Shown here piece after piece: positions 33,733 to 42,524 of a stretch of 64,000 nucleotides of DNA. The position numbers and the translations under genes were made by a program. Each line of letters starts with the position of its first letter. The first letter of the stretch is position 1. The stretch is from the NCBI RefSeq assembly GCF_024159085.1, contig NZ_JAMZDE010000006.1:310001-374000 (forward strand), in the 5' to 3' direction. Source of the stretch: Idiomarina rhizosphaerae (lineage in GTDB: Bacteria > Pseudomonadota > Gammaproteobacteria > Enterobacterales > Alteromonadaceae). The notes under the pieces are model-generated. The model did no database searches. It saw only the letters and a list, made by a program, of their open reading frames with translations, and was not told the DNA's origin.

Positions 33733-33858
33733 CTACAAGTGCTCTTCCGCAAATTTTGCGAGTGGACTACGCACTACGCCGTTTAAGTTGATGGTGGCGC
33801 TGCCCGGATAGTCTTTAAACCGCTCAACGATGTAAGTCAGCCCCGAGGTTACCGCGGT
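33733..33858 (-). pseudogene. Stranded 3' end of the backbone phoH/ylaK gene
   Basis: On the minus strand the frame TAVTSGLTYIVERFKDYPGS and onward to KFAEEHL, then TAG, is the typical C-terminus of a PIN-PhoH ATPase (VTSGLTYVVERF in relatives). It has no start and an in-frame stop lies just upstream inside the element. It continues exactly the protein encoded at 53521-54780, which breaks off after IDSYYL. Together they give a normal 461-residue protein, so this is the part cut off by the insertion. Confidence 0.9.
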
Positions 33859-33895
33859 TACCCCATTCTTGATATGTTACCAGCACCCCATTCTT
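33845..33895. other. Left attachment junction of the integrative element
   Basis: Host phoH sequence GAGGTTACCGCGGTTA ends at about 33860, and element sequence begins with ACCCCATTCTT at 33860-33870. The same 11 bp recurs at 33885-33895 (start-to-start 25 bp). The first copy is the inverted counterpart of AGAATTGGGT at the right end (9 of 10 positions). The 4 bp GTTA at 33857-33860 is shared with the right junction and marks the crossover zone. Confidence 0.7.
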
Positions 33896-33945
33896 TACTC
33901 ATCGTTATTTTCATGTCACCATGCAGTATAGCCTGAGGGAATAGC

Positions 33946-35427
33946 ATGATAACTAAAAGCTCGACTAAGATTATTACGACCGAAGTAAATTTAGGAAAAA
34001 TACCCTTTTTCTTAACTAATGAAACAAACGATCTCTCTGAGCTCGAAACTCCTCCGCATGGTCTGCGAGCATTGAGTTATCACACCGACCAAATTATTGA
34101 GGATTTTCCTCTCATATCCTGCCCAGATAGAATAAAAGAATGCATGGAGTTTAATCTATTTATTGCGGATCGAAAAACTGGCGCATTTTCAATCAAAAAA
34201 AATAGATATTCGCAAAACGAGCAGTATGTATGGAGTCAAGGATATCTTGGAGCTAAGAAAGGTTCAGGGCTGAAAACTAAAAGCCTAATGCCAATTGCAA
34301 AAGATTTACGTCGATTCTTAGACTGGATGATAGACGAAAATATCACCTACGAAGAAATTATTGCGGTACCAATAGATTATGATCCGAATAGCATAATGGA
34401 AGCTGAAGAACTACTTCCTGTTTGGAGATTTCAACAACACCTCACTGATCTTGTTGAAAGACAAAAGTTATCATTCGAATTAGCAGATCGAGTTCTTCAA
34501 AATGTGAGAACATTTTATTTGTGGAGTTACAGAAGAGGTGAGAGTAACGCACTACCGTTCTCACACAAAATAAAGAATATAAGGGTGACTCGAAGCGAGA
34601 ATGCTGATGCAGTTTTCGCTATGCCGGGCACTAGAGCAGCGAACAAAAGAGCACTGCGGTCATATGTAAGCAATTTACGTATCCCGAAAACCGCTATCCA
34701 AAAAGATAAAACCCCAAAAAAGAAACTAATGGCTTACTCTGGAGCCGAGCTAAAACTGCTGATAGGTACAAGTCTTTATGCTCACCGTACATATGGATTA
34801 TTCATCAAGTGTGGCTTATTCGCCGGGCTACGAGCTTTCGAAGTAGTACAAATCAATCATGATGAAATAATCAGCCCATCAGAAAAACGAGTCTCCTTTT
34901 CACTTTCATTGCTTCGTAAATTTAGCAAACCAATAAACCTCAGGATTTCTCCAAAGCTCATGGAGGAGTTGTGGAACTACACTCAAGACAAAGAGTATTT
35001 GAGACGGCGCGAGTTACATGAACGCAGATACGGAGCCAACAGTTCAGAGCACCCTCTCCCTCTTTTTCTAAACAAGAGTGGAGAGCGGATGTCAGAAAAC
35101 AGTGTTAAAAATTCGATAGCTAAAGTCCGGCTTGAGCTTAAAGAATTAGGCCTGCCAATAATTGAAAGAACATTTCACGATCTCAGAGCTACATTTGCCA
35201 CACTCTGGGCTATTGCTCTAATTCGAAAAGATTATGAGCCCAGCGAAATTAAAGCCAAGCTAACGCTTCTTCTCTCACATGAGAACTTTCACACAGTTCA
35301 AAGGTACCTCGATTTTGCGACAGAGGGACGTGTAGGCTATCACGGCGCAATGGACCCTTGGGTGGTGGACATTTATCAAGAGGTTGCAGCAAGAGCTGAC
35401 AAGTCGGGGCAAAATAATGATTCCTGA
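33946..35427 (+). CDS. Tyrosine recombinase (IntA-like)
   Basis: A 493-residue site-specific recombinase. The N-terminal about 180 residues are the DNA-binding core-arm part. The catalytic domain has a full active-site set: R296 in FAGLRAFE, a candidate Lys in LLRKFSKPI, H411 and R414 in FHDLRATFA, H445 in LLSHEN, and the nucleophile Y454 in VQRYLDF. It should cut and join the element's ends. GAGGGA precedes the ATG. It is the first gene inside the element and overlaps the next gene by about 11 bp. It matches IntA of SE elements by position and may equal the GmtY recombinase; both names are inferred. Confidence 0.88.
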   Translation: MITKSSTKIITTEVNLGKIPFFLTNETNDLSELETPPHGLRALSYHTDQIIEDFPLISCPDRIKECMEFNLFIADRKTGAFSIKKNRYSQNEQYVWSQGYLGAKKGSGLKTKSLMPIAKDLRRFLDWMIDENITYEEIIAVPIDYDPNSIMEAEELLPVWRFQQHLTDLVERQKLSFELADRVLQNVRTFYLWSYRRGESNALPFSHKIKNIRVTRSENADAVFAMPGTRAANKRALRSYVSNLRIPKTAIQKDKTPKKKLMAYSGAELKLLIGTSLYAHRTYGLFIKCGLFAGLRAFEVVQINHDEIISPSEKRVSFSLSLLRKFSKPINLRISPKLMEELWNYTQDKEYLRRRELHERRYGANSSEHPLPLFLNKSGERMSENSVKNSIAKVRLELKELGLPIIERTFHDLRATFATLWAIALIRKDYEPSEIKAKLTLLLSHENFHTVQRYLDFATEGRVGYHGAMDPWVVDIYQEVAARADKSGQNNDS

Positions 35428-38182
35428 TAGAAGCTTAAAGCTTGTAAAGCAGTTTGAGACCCTTTCAAAGCCCCTTGGTCAAAATGTACTAAGAATTTTA
35501 GAGGAGTCCTGCAAACCCTCAGATAAAAGACGCTGCGCGGGACATGACGTAACCGAAGAAAGATTGAAAGATCTTCTTAAGTACATAGAGCAAGCTACTA
35601 GCTCATTTAACAGCATTCATTTTCTACGGTTTGTCGAAACAGGATTCGATTTACTTAAGGATAAAATTGAATGGGCTAGAGTTGAAAAAGAGCTCTACGA
35701 AGTTGAAGCAGTTCAAGTATATACACGCCGTAAGGGCTCAATCCTTGCCTCGTTAATACATTTAGCTAAAACATATTTTGATGACCCGTCCCTGAGTTCT
35801 CCCTCCCGAGTTCGCTCATCAACATCAGACCTCTCGATAGATATATCGAAACTATACATATATTCCGCCGAGACGGTCGTAGATTGTAGTGATTTGTTTC
35901 TTAACGTATTGAAAAAACCTAATGGCTACAATAAATATAAATCAGGAGTGCACTGGATTTCACAAGCTTTGGTCAACGCTAAAGGCGATGAAGCTTTAAA
36001 AAGAGCCTTTGAGAAAAAGAAGACTGTTGTGGACATTATCGATGATGACACTACATTTGAAATGCTCAAATCAAAGATCCCCTCAGATAATCACAGCAGA
36101 ATTATTAAGTTTCGCAGTGCTCACAACCCCCAATTACACGGGCTTGAGTCAAAATCAGCTAAAAAGTCCTCTCATGTGTTAAAGGCAGGTAATATCAAAC
36201 GTGGAGCTGTTTGGATATATGAACTGTCGCCCGTTTGGTTCATACAATGCCAAGAATATGTGAACGAAGTACACAAAACACGAGGCAAAACGGCGGCCTT
36301 GAGTGCCATAACCCGTTTAACGAAGTTAGGTAGCGCGATTTATGATCACAAAAATAAATTACCTGACTTGAAAGACTTCAAAAGCGAAGGTGTTTTAGCG
36401 TTTTATAAAAATGGTCATTCTCTAGCAAAAAGCGTCTACCAAATCAAAGAAAAAAGAGTAGCTGACACGCTAGGAGAGCTTATAGCCGTACATAACTACG
36501 TTTACGGGAGTGATTGGAAAATAACTAGCCTATTAAACTTAGTCGTAAAATTTGACAACGAATCGAGTGACGACTCTGAAAATCATATAGTGCTAGACCC
36601 ATTGCTTGATAAATTTCCACATCTTGCCCAATCAATTTTCGATTTCGCACAGTATGAACTAAACCGTATTGATGGGGATAAGAACTCAAGGAACACTGTT
36701 TTCAGCCAAGTTTCAATATTAAAAAACATTTTTAAAAATCATTTAGGCACACTCCGCAAGGCAGAAGTTAAACCTCTACAAGAGCATGGCGTAGAAGGTT
36801 TAGCGATGAATGATTGTCGCCTAATAAAGAAGATCAGGTTTATTATTAGAGATAAATATCAGACTGGTGAGTTTACGCTACAAACTGCGCGTTTTTCACA
36901 GTCAGTACTAAGTTTGTTTTGCGACCATTTCAACCTTCCAAAGGTAAAGTCCTACAGTATTTCCAAAACTAAGAGAAAAGCTAACGAAGACAAAAACAAA
37001 GCTTCCGATTACTATTCGTTAAGAGATGTTGCTTCTCTTGCCTATTCAATAGAAGTAGGGTTACTAGATAACAGCCTATCGAGCAAAGATGAGCTCTTCC
37101 TCAGACTTGGTAGAGTTTTACTAAAGACTGGCTGGAACCTAGATCCAGTGTTGATGCTAGAGATTGACGACTTGTTGAAATTAGATGCACCAATAATTGG
37201 CAAAACTACGAATTTTGTTAGATTGTTCAAGAAGAGAGCTGGTTATAAAACTCAATTTTATGAATTCAATATCGATGAAAAGGGAATTGAAAAAGAAGGG
37301 CTAGTTTTCGGAAAAGAGGTGACTAATGCTCTATCTGACCTTGAATATATCAGAGACAAAATCTCCGCTCGAATCCGTCCATCACTCAAAGAGAATAGTA
37401 AGCTAAAATATCGTTTATCGCTTTACCGGGCCTCAAATGGACGCATTTATAGTCCATCATTTAACAACTTTAACTCGCAAATTAATCAGATTTTACGCAA
37501 GTACGAATGTTCTATATCGTTCAATGTCCAAAGAATTCGTAAAGGCGGTCTCAATTACGTATATAAGAGCTACGCAAAAAAGTTCAAGAAGTACTACGAA
37601 GCTGGTCAGCATTCTCTGAGTGTTTTTCTTGATGTTTATCTTCGAGATGATGGGCTAGAGTCTGAGGAAACTATTTCTTCTGCCACATCTATCATGGCTG
37701 ACTACTTTACCGGTCGGCCTCTAGCAGAAGAGATCATCATCGTTACCGACATTCCTCCTGAGAGTAAACAAACACCTAGCGGACGGTGCGTTTCCACAGG
37801 AAATGATGAAGAAGCTGAAGCGTTCATGAAACTACGCCGCAGATTAAATCGAGAATCGGGCAGTGACAACTCTCAGTGTGGTGACTTCAACGCATGCCTA
37901 TTTTGTCGCCACTATCGGCTTGTTGCGGATGCAGAGCACGTTTGGCGTCTATTGTCTTACCAGAGCTACGTGGTCGGTGAAATGGAAAGAGGAATTAGTG
38001 ATTATGAGAGCTCTACTGATCAATCAGAGTATATCAATCTGTTGAATAAGCGGGTTGAAAAGATACTAGCCGATGTTGAAGAAATAAATAGCGCGGCAGT
38101 AAGAGATGGAGAGTATGAATTTAAGACCAAGGGTTGTCACAAGGATTGGGCCTTTTTCGCTAGTTTTGGGAGTGAGTCGTGA
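35417..38182 (+). CDS. Large recombinase-fold protein with altered active site (Tfp-like)
   Basis: About 921 residues from the ATG at 35417, which has GGGG upstream; the frame extends 11 codons further up. The C-terminal third looks like a tyrosine recombinase domain but is incomplete. The GLRxxE region reads LLKTGWNLDPVLML with no Arg, and HxxR is replaced by QRIR. QHSLSVFLDVY keeps a His and a Tyr nine residues apart. A Cys cluster follows (GRCVSTG, then QCGDFNACLFCRHY), possibly zinc-binding. It lies between two intact recombinase genes and overlaps the next start by 4 bp. It fits the tyrosine-recombinase-fold protein of SE elements. I infer a structural or DNA-binding role in the recombination complex. 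Confidence 0.8.
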   Translation: MIPDRSLKLVKQFETLSKPLGQNVLRILEESCKPSDKRRCAGHDVTEERLKDLLKYIEQATSSFNSIHFLRFVETGFDLLKDKIEWARVEKELYEVEAVQVYTRRKGSILASLIHLAKTYFDDPSLSSPSRVRSSTSDLSIDISKLYIYSAETVVDCSDLFLNVLKKPNGYNKYKSGVHWISQALVNAKGDEALKRAFEKKKTVVDIIDDDTTFEMLKSKIPSDNHSRIIKFRSAHNPQLHGLESKSAKKSSHVLKAGNIKRGAVWIYELSPVWFIQCQEYVNEVHKTRGKTAALSAITRLTKLGSAIYDHKNKLPDLKDFKSEGVLAFYKNGHSLAKSVYQIKEKRVADTLGELIAVHNYVYGSDWKITSLLNLVVKFDNESSDDSENHIVLDPLLDKFPHLAQSIFDFAQYELNRIDGDKNSRNTVFSQVSILKNIFKNHLGTLRKAEVKPLQEHGVEGLAMNDCRLIKKIRFIIRDKYQTGEFTLQTARFSQSVLSLFCDHFNLPKVKSYSISKTKRKANEDKNKASDYYSLRDVASLAYSIEVGLLDNSLSSKDELFLRLGRVLLKTGWNLDPVLMLEIDDLLKLDAPIIGKTTNFVRLFKKRAGYKTQFYEFNIDEKGIEKEGLVFGKEVTNALSDLEYIRDKISARIRPSLKENSKLKYRLSLYRASNGRIYSPSFNNFNSQINQILRKYECSISFNVQRIRKGGLNYVYKSYAKKFKKYYEAGQHSLSVFLDVYLRDDGLESEETISSATSIMADYFTGRPLAEEIIIVTDIPPESKQTPSGRCVSTGNDEEAEAFMKLRRRLNRESGSDNSQCGDFNACLFCRHYRLVADAEHVWRLLSYQSYVVGEMERGISDYESSTDQSEYINLLNKRVEKILADVEEINSAAVRDGEYEFKTKGCHKDWAFFASFGSES

Positions 38183-40251
38183 AGATTTTTGACCTGATAG
38201 AACACATATCTGTAGCTGACGAAACTGGCCTTTTGAGAATAAAGCCACTTAACGAAATTGATTACAAAAAAATTGCTTCGACAAACATCTACGAATCCGA
38301 AAGCGTCCACCAAAACAGTCATAAGAAAACCAAATTTAACGATGACGTATGGCGGATATCGGGCAATAAGTCTATGAACTTTTCTGATTTACAAGGCGCA
38401 CTGAAATATGAAGTAAAAGCTGCCTTTTTAATCGCGAACTACTGTGGTGTTTTTGAGGGTGGGAGAGGTATAAAATTTCAATCCGCAAAAATACAAACTT
38501 CACACTTAATAAAATTCGCGAAAACATTGCAGAAAGCAGGAGTTAATTCACTCCTTATGTTCGACTCACTTAGCGGGTTGATAAAGAGAAACTATATTAT
38601 TAAATTCATAGAAATCAATTTTATCGCTCGTGGAACTTACACTTTCGAAAGTTTTCAACGTCGATTCTTTGAAGAAAAGCTGAACTATGGCTTATTTTCA
38701 AATGATACGGTTTCAATTTTCCAGGAAGAGTTTTTCAGACATAACCTATCATCTGAAGCTCAAGATTCGGTGCTATCCCATCCAGTTGTTCCATCTGGAG
38801 TATTGCAAAGAGCAATTCAAGAGTGTGACAAAAAGATATCAGGCGCGAAAAACCTTATTTCTGATTGGGAACTTGCAAATAAGGGTTTTACAAAAGCAAT
38901 AAGACAGATGAATGGAGGCATAGGTAAACACAATACTGTATCAAGTATTACGAAAGGCCTTACTTCGCAAACCACCGACCCACTCAGGATTGGATTTAAA
39001 GCACTGGATAACCTTAAGTTATCCGTACTAATGTACCTACTTACATTCACAGGTATGCGGAAGGAAGAAGCTCTCTCATGCACCATCGGTTGTGCTGAAT
39101 ATAAAGACAGTAAATATTATATTGAAGCTACTTTGAGCAAGACTGATGATACAAAGATCAAAATGAAATGGGTGACAAATAAGGATACCTACGACGCAAT
39201 TAAGTTACTTGAGCGTTATGTAATCGGCATGCACGACAGAGCAAGAGCTATCTTGAACAACCCTAACCTTAGTATTACGTCAAAATTAAAACATCAGCTA
39301 TCCCATGGTTTAGTTAAAAAGCATATATTCGGTGTAGCTGATACCCTTAAAACCGTTAGGTTTACAAACGCTGCGTTAGGGATCAATTCTGACTATGATA
39401 GTAGCGTGTTTGGAAATAAAGACTCGAAGTTCTCTCTACAACTATACAAGTACCAACTGACTGAAAAAGATATCGATCAACTAGAATCGCTAGGTTGCAA
39501 TTACAAAGCGGTTAGAGGACGCTCAAAAGGAGAAAGTTATGTTGTGGGAGATACTTTTAGAATCACACCGCATATGCTCCGCCACACTTTTGCGTGGTTC
39601 ATTATAGCCAATAGGCTTGGTCAACTGGACGATATAAAACATCAGTTTAAGCATTTAGCAAGCTCAATGACAATGGTTTATGCGTTCAGGGGGTATGACA
39701 GCACTGATGAAATGATCGACTTGTTCGAAGATTTTGAGGAGCTCTTGGTTGACAATATAGCCTACGAAATAGCATCACAAGCAACTAACGGCACGCTGAA
39801 AGGAGAAGGAGGGAAACGCCTAAACGACGGTGCCAGAAACCTTGTCTTCAATGTTACTGCTTCTAATGGGTCTCAAACGGAAAGAACTATCAAGCAAATA
39901 CACTTTAGTAGCTTAGAAGCGTACAAGGCATTTTTAGTCCAGAACTTGAAAAATATCCGGGGGCTTCCTCATGGATATTGTACTGGTGGTTCTGAATGTA
40001 AATTAAAAAATGTCGGCATTCCAAGTGGTTGTGTTTATTGCCCTAATTACATTGTTTCCGAAAAGCAACGGATACATTGGCAAGCTATGAAAAATTTTGC
40101 CGATGACAAACTACTCATTTACAAGCAGTTATCTGATGAACAACAAACAGAATACTCTTTGATGGCCGAGGCGTGGAGAGATACCAGCAACGCTGCCTTA
40201 ATAATTCTAAAAAATTCAGCGCCTGATAACGCTGAGGAGAGTTCAGCATGA
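38179..40251 (+). CDS. Second tyrosine recombinase (IntB-like) with Cys-rich tail
   Basis: A 690-residue protein starting at GTG, which overlaps the previous stop by 4 bp. The catalytic domain is intact: Arg in TFTGMRKEEAL, Lys in LSKTDDTKIKMKW, HMLRHTFAW, then His and Tyr nine residues apart in FKHLASSMTMVY. The C-terminal tail has a Cys pattern C-x5-C-x10-C-x2-C (GYCTGGSEC, then GCVYCPNY), similar in style to the preceding protein and probably zinc-binding. It is larger than typical integrases because of a long N-terminal part. Position matches IntB of SE elements, possibly GmtZ. It likely acts with IntA on the two ends. Confidence 0.85.
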   Translation: MKIFDLIEHISVADETGLLRIKPLNEIDYKKIASTNIYESESVHQNSHKKTKFNDDVWRISGNKSMNFSDLQGALKYEVKAAFLIANYCGVFEGGRGIKFQSAKIQTSHLIKFAKTLQKAGVNSLLMFDSLSGLIKRNYIIKFIEINFIARGTYTFESFQRRFFEEKLNYGLFSNDTVSIFQEEFFRHNLSSEAQDSVLSHPVVPSGVLQRAIQECDKKISGAKNLISDWELANKGFTKAIRQMNGGIGKHNTVSSITKGLTSQTTDPLRIGFKALDNLKLSVLMYLLTFTGMRKEEALSCTIGCAEYKDSKYYIEATLSKTDDTKIKMKWVTNKDTYDAIKLLERYVIGMHDRARAILNNPNLSITSKLKHQLSHGLVKKHIFGVADTLKTVRFTNAALGINSDYDSSVFGNKDSKFSLQLYKYQLTEKDIDQLESLGCNYKAVRGRSKGESYVVGDTFRITPHMLRHTFAWFIIANRLGQLDDIKHQFKHLASSMTMVYAFRGYDSTDEMIDLFEDFEELLVDNIAYEIASQATNGTLKGEGGKRLNDGARNLVFNVTASNGSQTERTIKQIHFSSLEAYKAFLVQNLKNIRGLPHGYCTGGSECKLKNVGIPSGCVYCPNYIVSEKQRIHWQAMKNFADDKLLIYKQLSDEQQTEYSLMAEAWRDTSNAALIILKNSAPDNAEESSA

Positions 40252-40712
40252 GCCCCAAAGACGAAAAATCTGGTCAAGAACTTATGATGGACGCGTTAAA
40301 CGAGTTGATCGCAACTCCCAACGCAAAAATTAATAGAAATATAGTCGCTAAGCGGGCTCGTTTGAGTCATACCTTACTTAGAAAGAAGTCATATAGCGAT
40401 GTTGAAAAGAGAATAATCAAGGCTGAGAAATTAAGAGCCATTGAAATGGAAGATAGAAGCAAAGACCAGCGGATAAAGCAGCTCGAAAATATGTTAGTGG
40501 CTGCTAATATCAAGTTAAAGAAGTTGACCGAACGCTCACAAGCACCATCATCAAAAACCATAAAAAAAATAGAAGGTGACTTAGTAGCTCAGCTTTTAGA
40601 GATGTATAGGTATAACGATCTATTGAGGGCTAGGTTGGCGGAAAAGCATGGCGAAAGTATAGACAAAGAGACAGGCGAGGTTATACATATCAACCGGATC
40701 AAACGACGTTAG
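40248..40712 (+). CDS. Small coiled-coil recombination accessory protein (Srap-like)
   Basis: A 154-residue, Lys/Glu-rich protein, overlapping the IntB-like stop by 4 bp (ATGA). An N-terminal helical part (MMDALNELIATPNAKINRNIVAKRARLSHTLLRKKSYS) resembles the helix-turn-helix start of DUF6262-type proteins encoded next to integrases. A coiled coil follows at about 65-100 (RSKDQRIKQLENMLVAANIKLKKL). It is the fourth gene of the module and corresponds in place and size to srap of SE elements or GmtX. I infer a DNA-binding or directionality factor. Confidence 0.65.
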   Translation: MSPKDEKSGQELMMDALNELIATPNAKINRNIVAKRARLSHTLLRKKSYSDVEKRIIKAEKLRAIEMEDRSKDQRIKQLENMLVAANIKLKKLTERSQAPSSKTIKKIEGDLVAQLLEMYRYNDLLRARLAEKHGESIDKETGEVIHINRIKRR

Positions 40713-41090
40713 GTCAGGGGAAACTGGACTTCCCATACTTTGCTAGACACTTGTGAAAGTTACAATTTCTCGCAAACCTATCGAGCGTCTATTTATGATG
40801 TAATCTTCCCCTAGGGCGCACGTGCTACACTTCATCACTGGATAAGAGAGTGTATTAGGTTTACATGCCCCTAGAAGTGACAGCGCATGACACTGTATAC
40901 TGTTAGACTACTGGTCATTTACGCGACTTCTCCCCACCCGATCTTGTATCATACTCCTTTATGAGGGGGCGGAGGTTGAGTTCTGCGATGTCTTTGTAAT
41001 ATCAATTCTTAAGAGCAAGACTGAGAAGGGTTTTTAGACCCCTTTTGCTATAATGCTCGCTCAGCTACGTCAGCATATCGGTACTGTCCA
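40713..41090. other. Gene-free stretch between the recombinase module and R-M operon
   Basis: This 378-bp gap contains no convincing gene. Near its end a weak hairpin (AAGGG and CCCCTT followed by TTTT, 41027-41046) could end transcription of the recombinase module, and a TATAAT box follows at 41049. Confidence 0.5.
41049..41054 (+). promoter_or_regulatory. Candidate -10 box of the R-M operon
   Basis: A perfect TATAAT lies 36 bp before the first possible ATG of the methyltransferase gene. No good -35 hexamer stands 17 bp upstream, so the promoter may be weak or need an activator. Confidence 0.4.
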
Positions 41091-42524
41091 ATGCTTAGTA
41101 AGGCTGAAAATCGAAAAATCATAACGATGAGTATAAATCCGAAAATGGCTAGAAAAAGTAGAATTCTTGATTTGTGCGAACGAGCATCGAGCCTGAACCA
41201 GAAGCAGCTGTTAACTCTAGAGTCTCAATTTGATGTTAATGTTGTAGGGGGCTTGGAGAACCTTGTAAATTACTCTCCAAAAAGTGAGCGACCTATCCAT
41301 AGATGGTTCCGTTATCGTGAGGGATATTCTATCGAATTAGTCAAGAGCATGCTGAGTGAACTACCCAAGAACTCAGTCATTTTAGACCCTTTCTGTGGTG
41401 CAGGAACGACTCTTTTAGCTGCAAAAGAGCTGGGTATGAAAGCTATCGGACTAGACGTTAATCCAATGTCGGTGTTGATAGCAAAGGTTAAAACTCGAAA
41501 TTATAACAGCTCGCAAATAGATGAAATTAGGAAGCTTACCGACTCTGTATCGTCCCTTACCCTAGATAGCGCTTCTGACGAAGCCCCTGAACTTAAAATT
41601 ATTGATAAAGTTTATCACCCAGAGATTCTAAAATCCCTATTGATAATAAGGTGCTTCATTAAAGCAATTCAAAATGAAGTATCAAGAGACTTCTTCAAAG
41701 TGGCTTGGCTATCTATTATTGAAGGTACATCAAATGTCTATAAAGAAGGGAACGGGATTAAATATAGAAATAAAAAGCGTTCTAAGTCAGGTTCATACAC
41801 AATACCAATTGAAATATGGCAAGAGGAATATTTCCCGCAAGATAAGTTTCGATTTGTTTTAGAAACTTTCTTAAAGAAGTTGGCGGAGATGCTAGATGAC
41901 ATAGCTATACCAGCACCAGACAGCGGTATTACGCCAATAGTAAAATGTGCAAAGGCTGAAGAGATAAGCAACCATGTGAACAGTGAAACAGTGGACTACG
42001 TTATTTTTTCCCCACCTTATTGTAACTGCTTTAACTATTTTAAAATTTTCAAGATAGAGCTCTGGATGGGAGAATTCATTGATTCATATGAAGACATGCG
42101 AAAACTCAATAGTCAGGCTCTGCGTTCCCACGTAGAAACCACACTGAAAAGAGATTCAGATAAGCGTCTCCCAGCTGTAGAAGCGATAGTGAACCTTGTA
42201 GATAGGGATAAGGTTTGGGACAAGAGAATACCCGATGCTATAACTGGGTATTTTGTTGATATGAACTCCGTGTTGGAACAGTGTAAAATCGTTTTGAAAG
42301 ATAAGGGTTTTTGTTCTGCGGTTGTAGGTAACTCAGTTTATGGAGGAATTGTAATCCCTACCGATCTAATTTTAGCTAGCCTTGCAAGGGATTTAGGTTA
42401 TGAGAACCAGCATATATCTATAGCTCGATTATTACCTACGAGTGCACAACAGCAGAAATCATTAGGTGATAAACGGCGGTATATGAGAGAAAGCATAATT
42501 ACCCTGAGAAAGGGGGAATTATGA
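41091..42524 (+). CDS. DNA amino-methyltransferase 1 of the R-M operon
   Basis: A 477-residue DNA methyltransferase. The SAM-binding motif I is LDPFCGAGTT with the Asp at about 99, preceded by a motif X-like HRWFRYREGYS. The catalytic motif IV is SPPY at 307-310, which favours N4-cytosine methylation, though N6-adenine is possible. Motif I precedes IV with about 200 residues between them, a place for target recognition. No restriction domain is present. The start is uncertain: ATG 41091 lacks a ribosome site, and MSINPKM at 41127 is an alternative. It overlaps the second methyltransferase gene by 4 bp. Confidence 0.85.
   Translation: MLSKAENRKIITMSINPKMARKSRILDLCERASSLNQKQLLTLESQFDVNVVGGLENLVNYSPKSERPIHRWFRYREGYSIELVKSMLSELPKNSVILDPFCGAGTTLLAAKELGMKAIGLDVNPMSVLIAKVKTRNYNSSQIDEIRKLTDSVSSLTLDSASDEAPELKIIDKVYHPEILKSLLIIRCFIKAIQNEVSRDFFKVAWLSIIEGTSNVYKEGNGIKYRNKKRSKSGSYTIPIEIWQEEYFPQDKFRFVLETFLKKLAEMLDDIAIPAPDSGITPIVKCAKAEEISNHVNSETVDYVIFSPPYCNCFNYFKIFKIELWMGEFIDSYEDMRKLNSQALRSHVETTLKRDSDKRLPAVEAIVNLVDRDKVWDKRIPDAITGYFVDMNSVLEQCKIVLKDKGFCSAVVGNSVYGGIVIPTDLILASLARDLGYENQHISIARLLPTSAQQQKSLGDKRRYMRESIITLRKGEL

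Noticed and set aside
33733-33945. Regulatory leader of the recombinase module across the whole gap
   Set aside because: The first 126 bp are the coding tail of phoH; only about 85 bp belong to the element upstream of the first recombinase gene.
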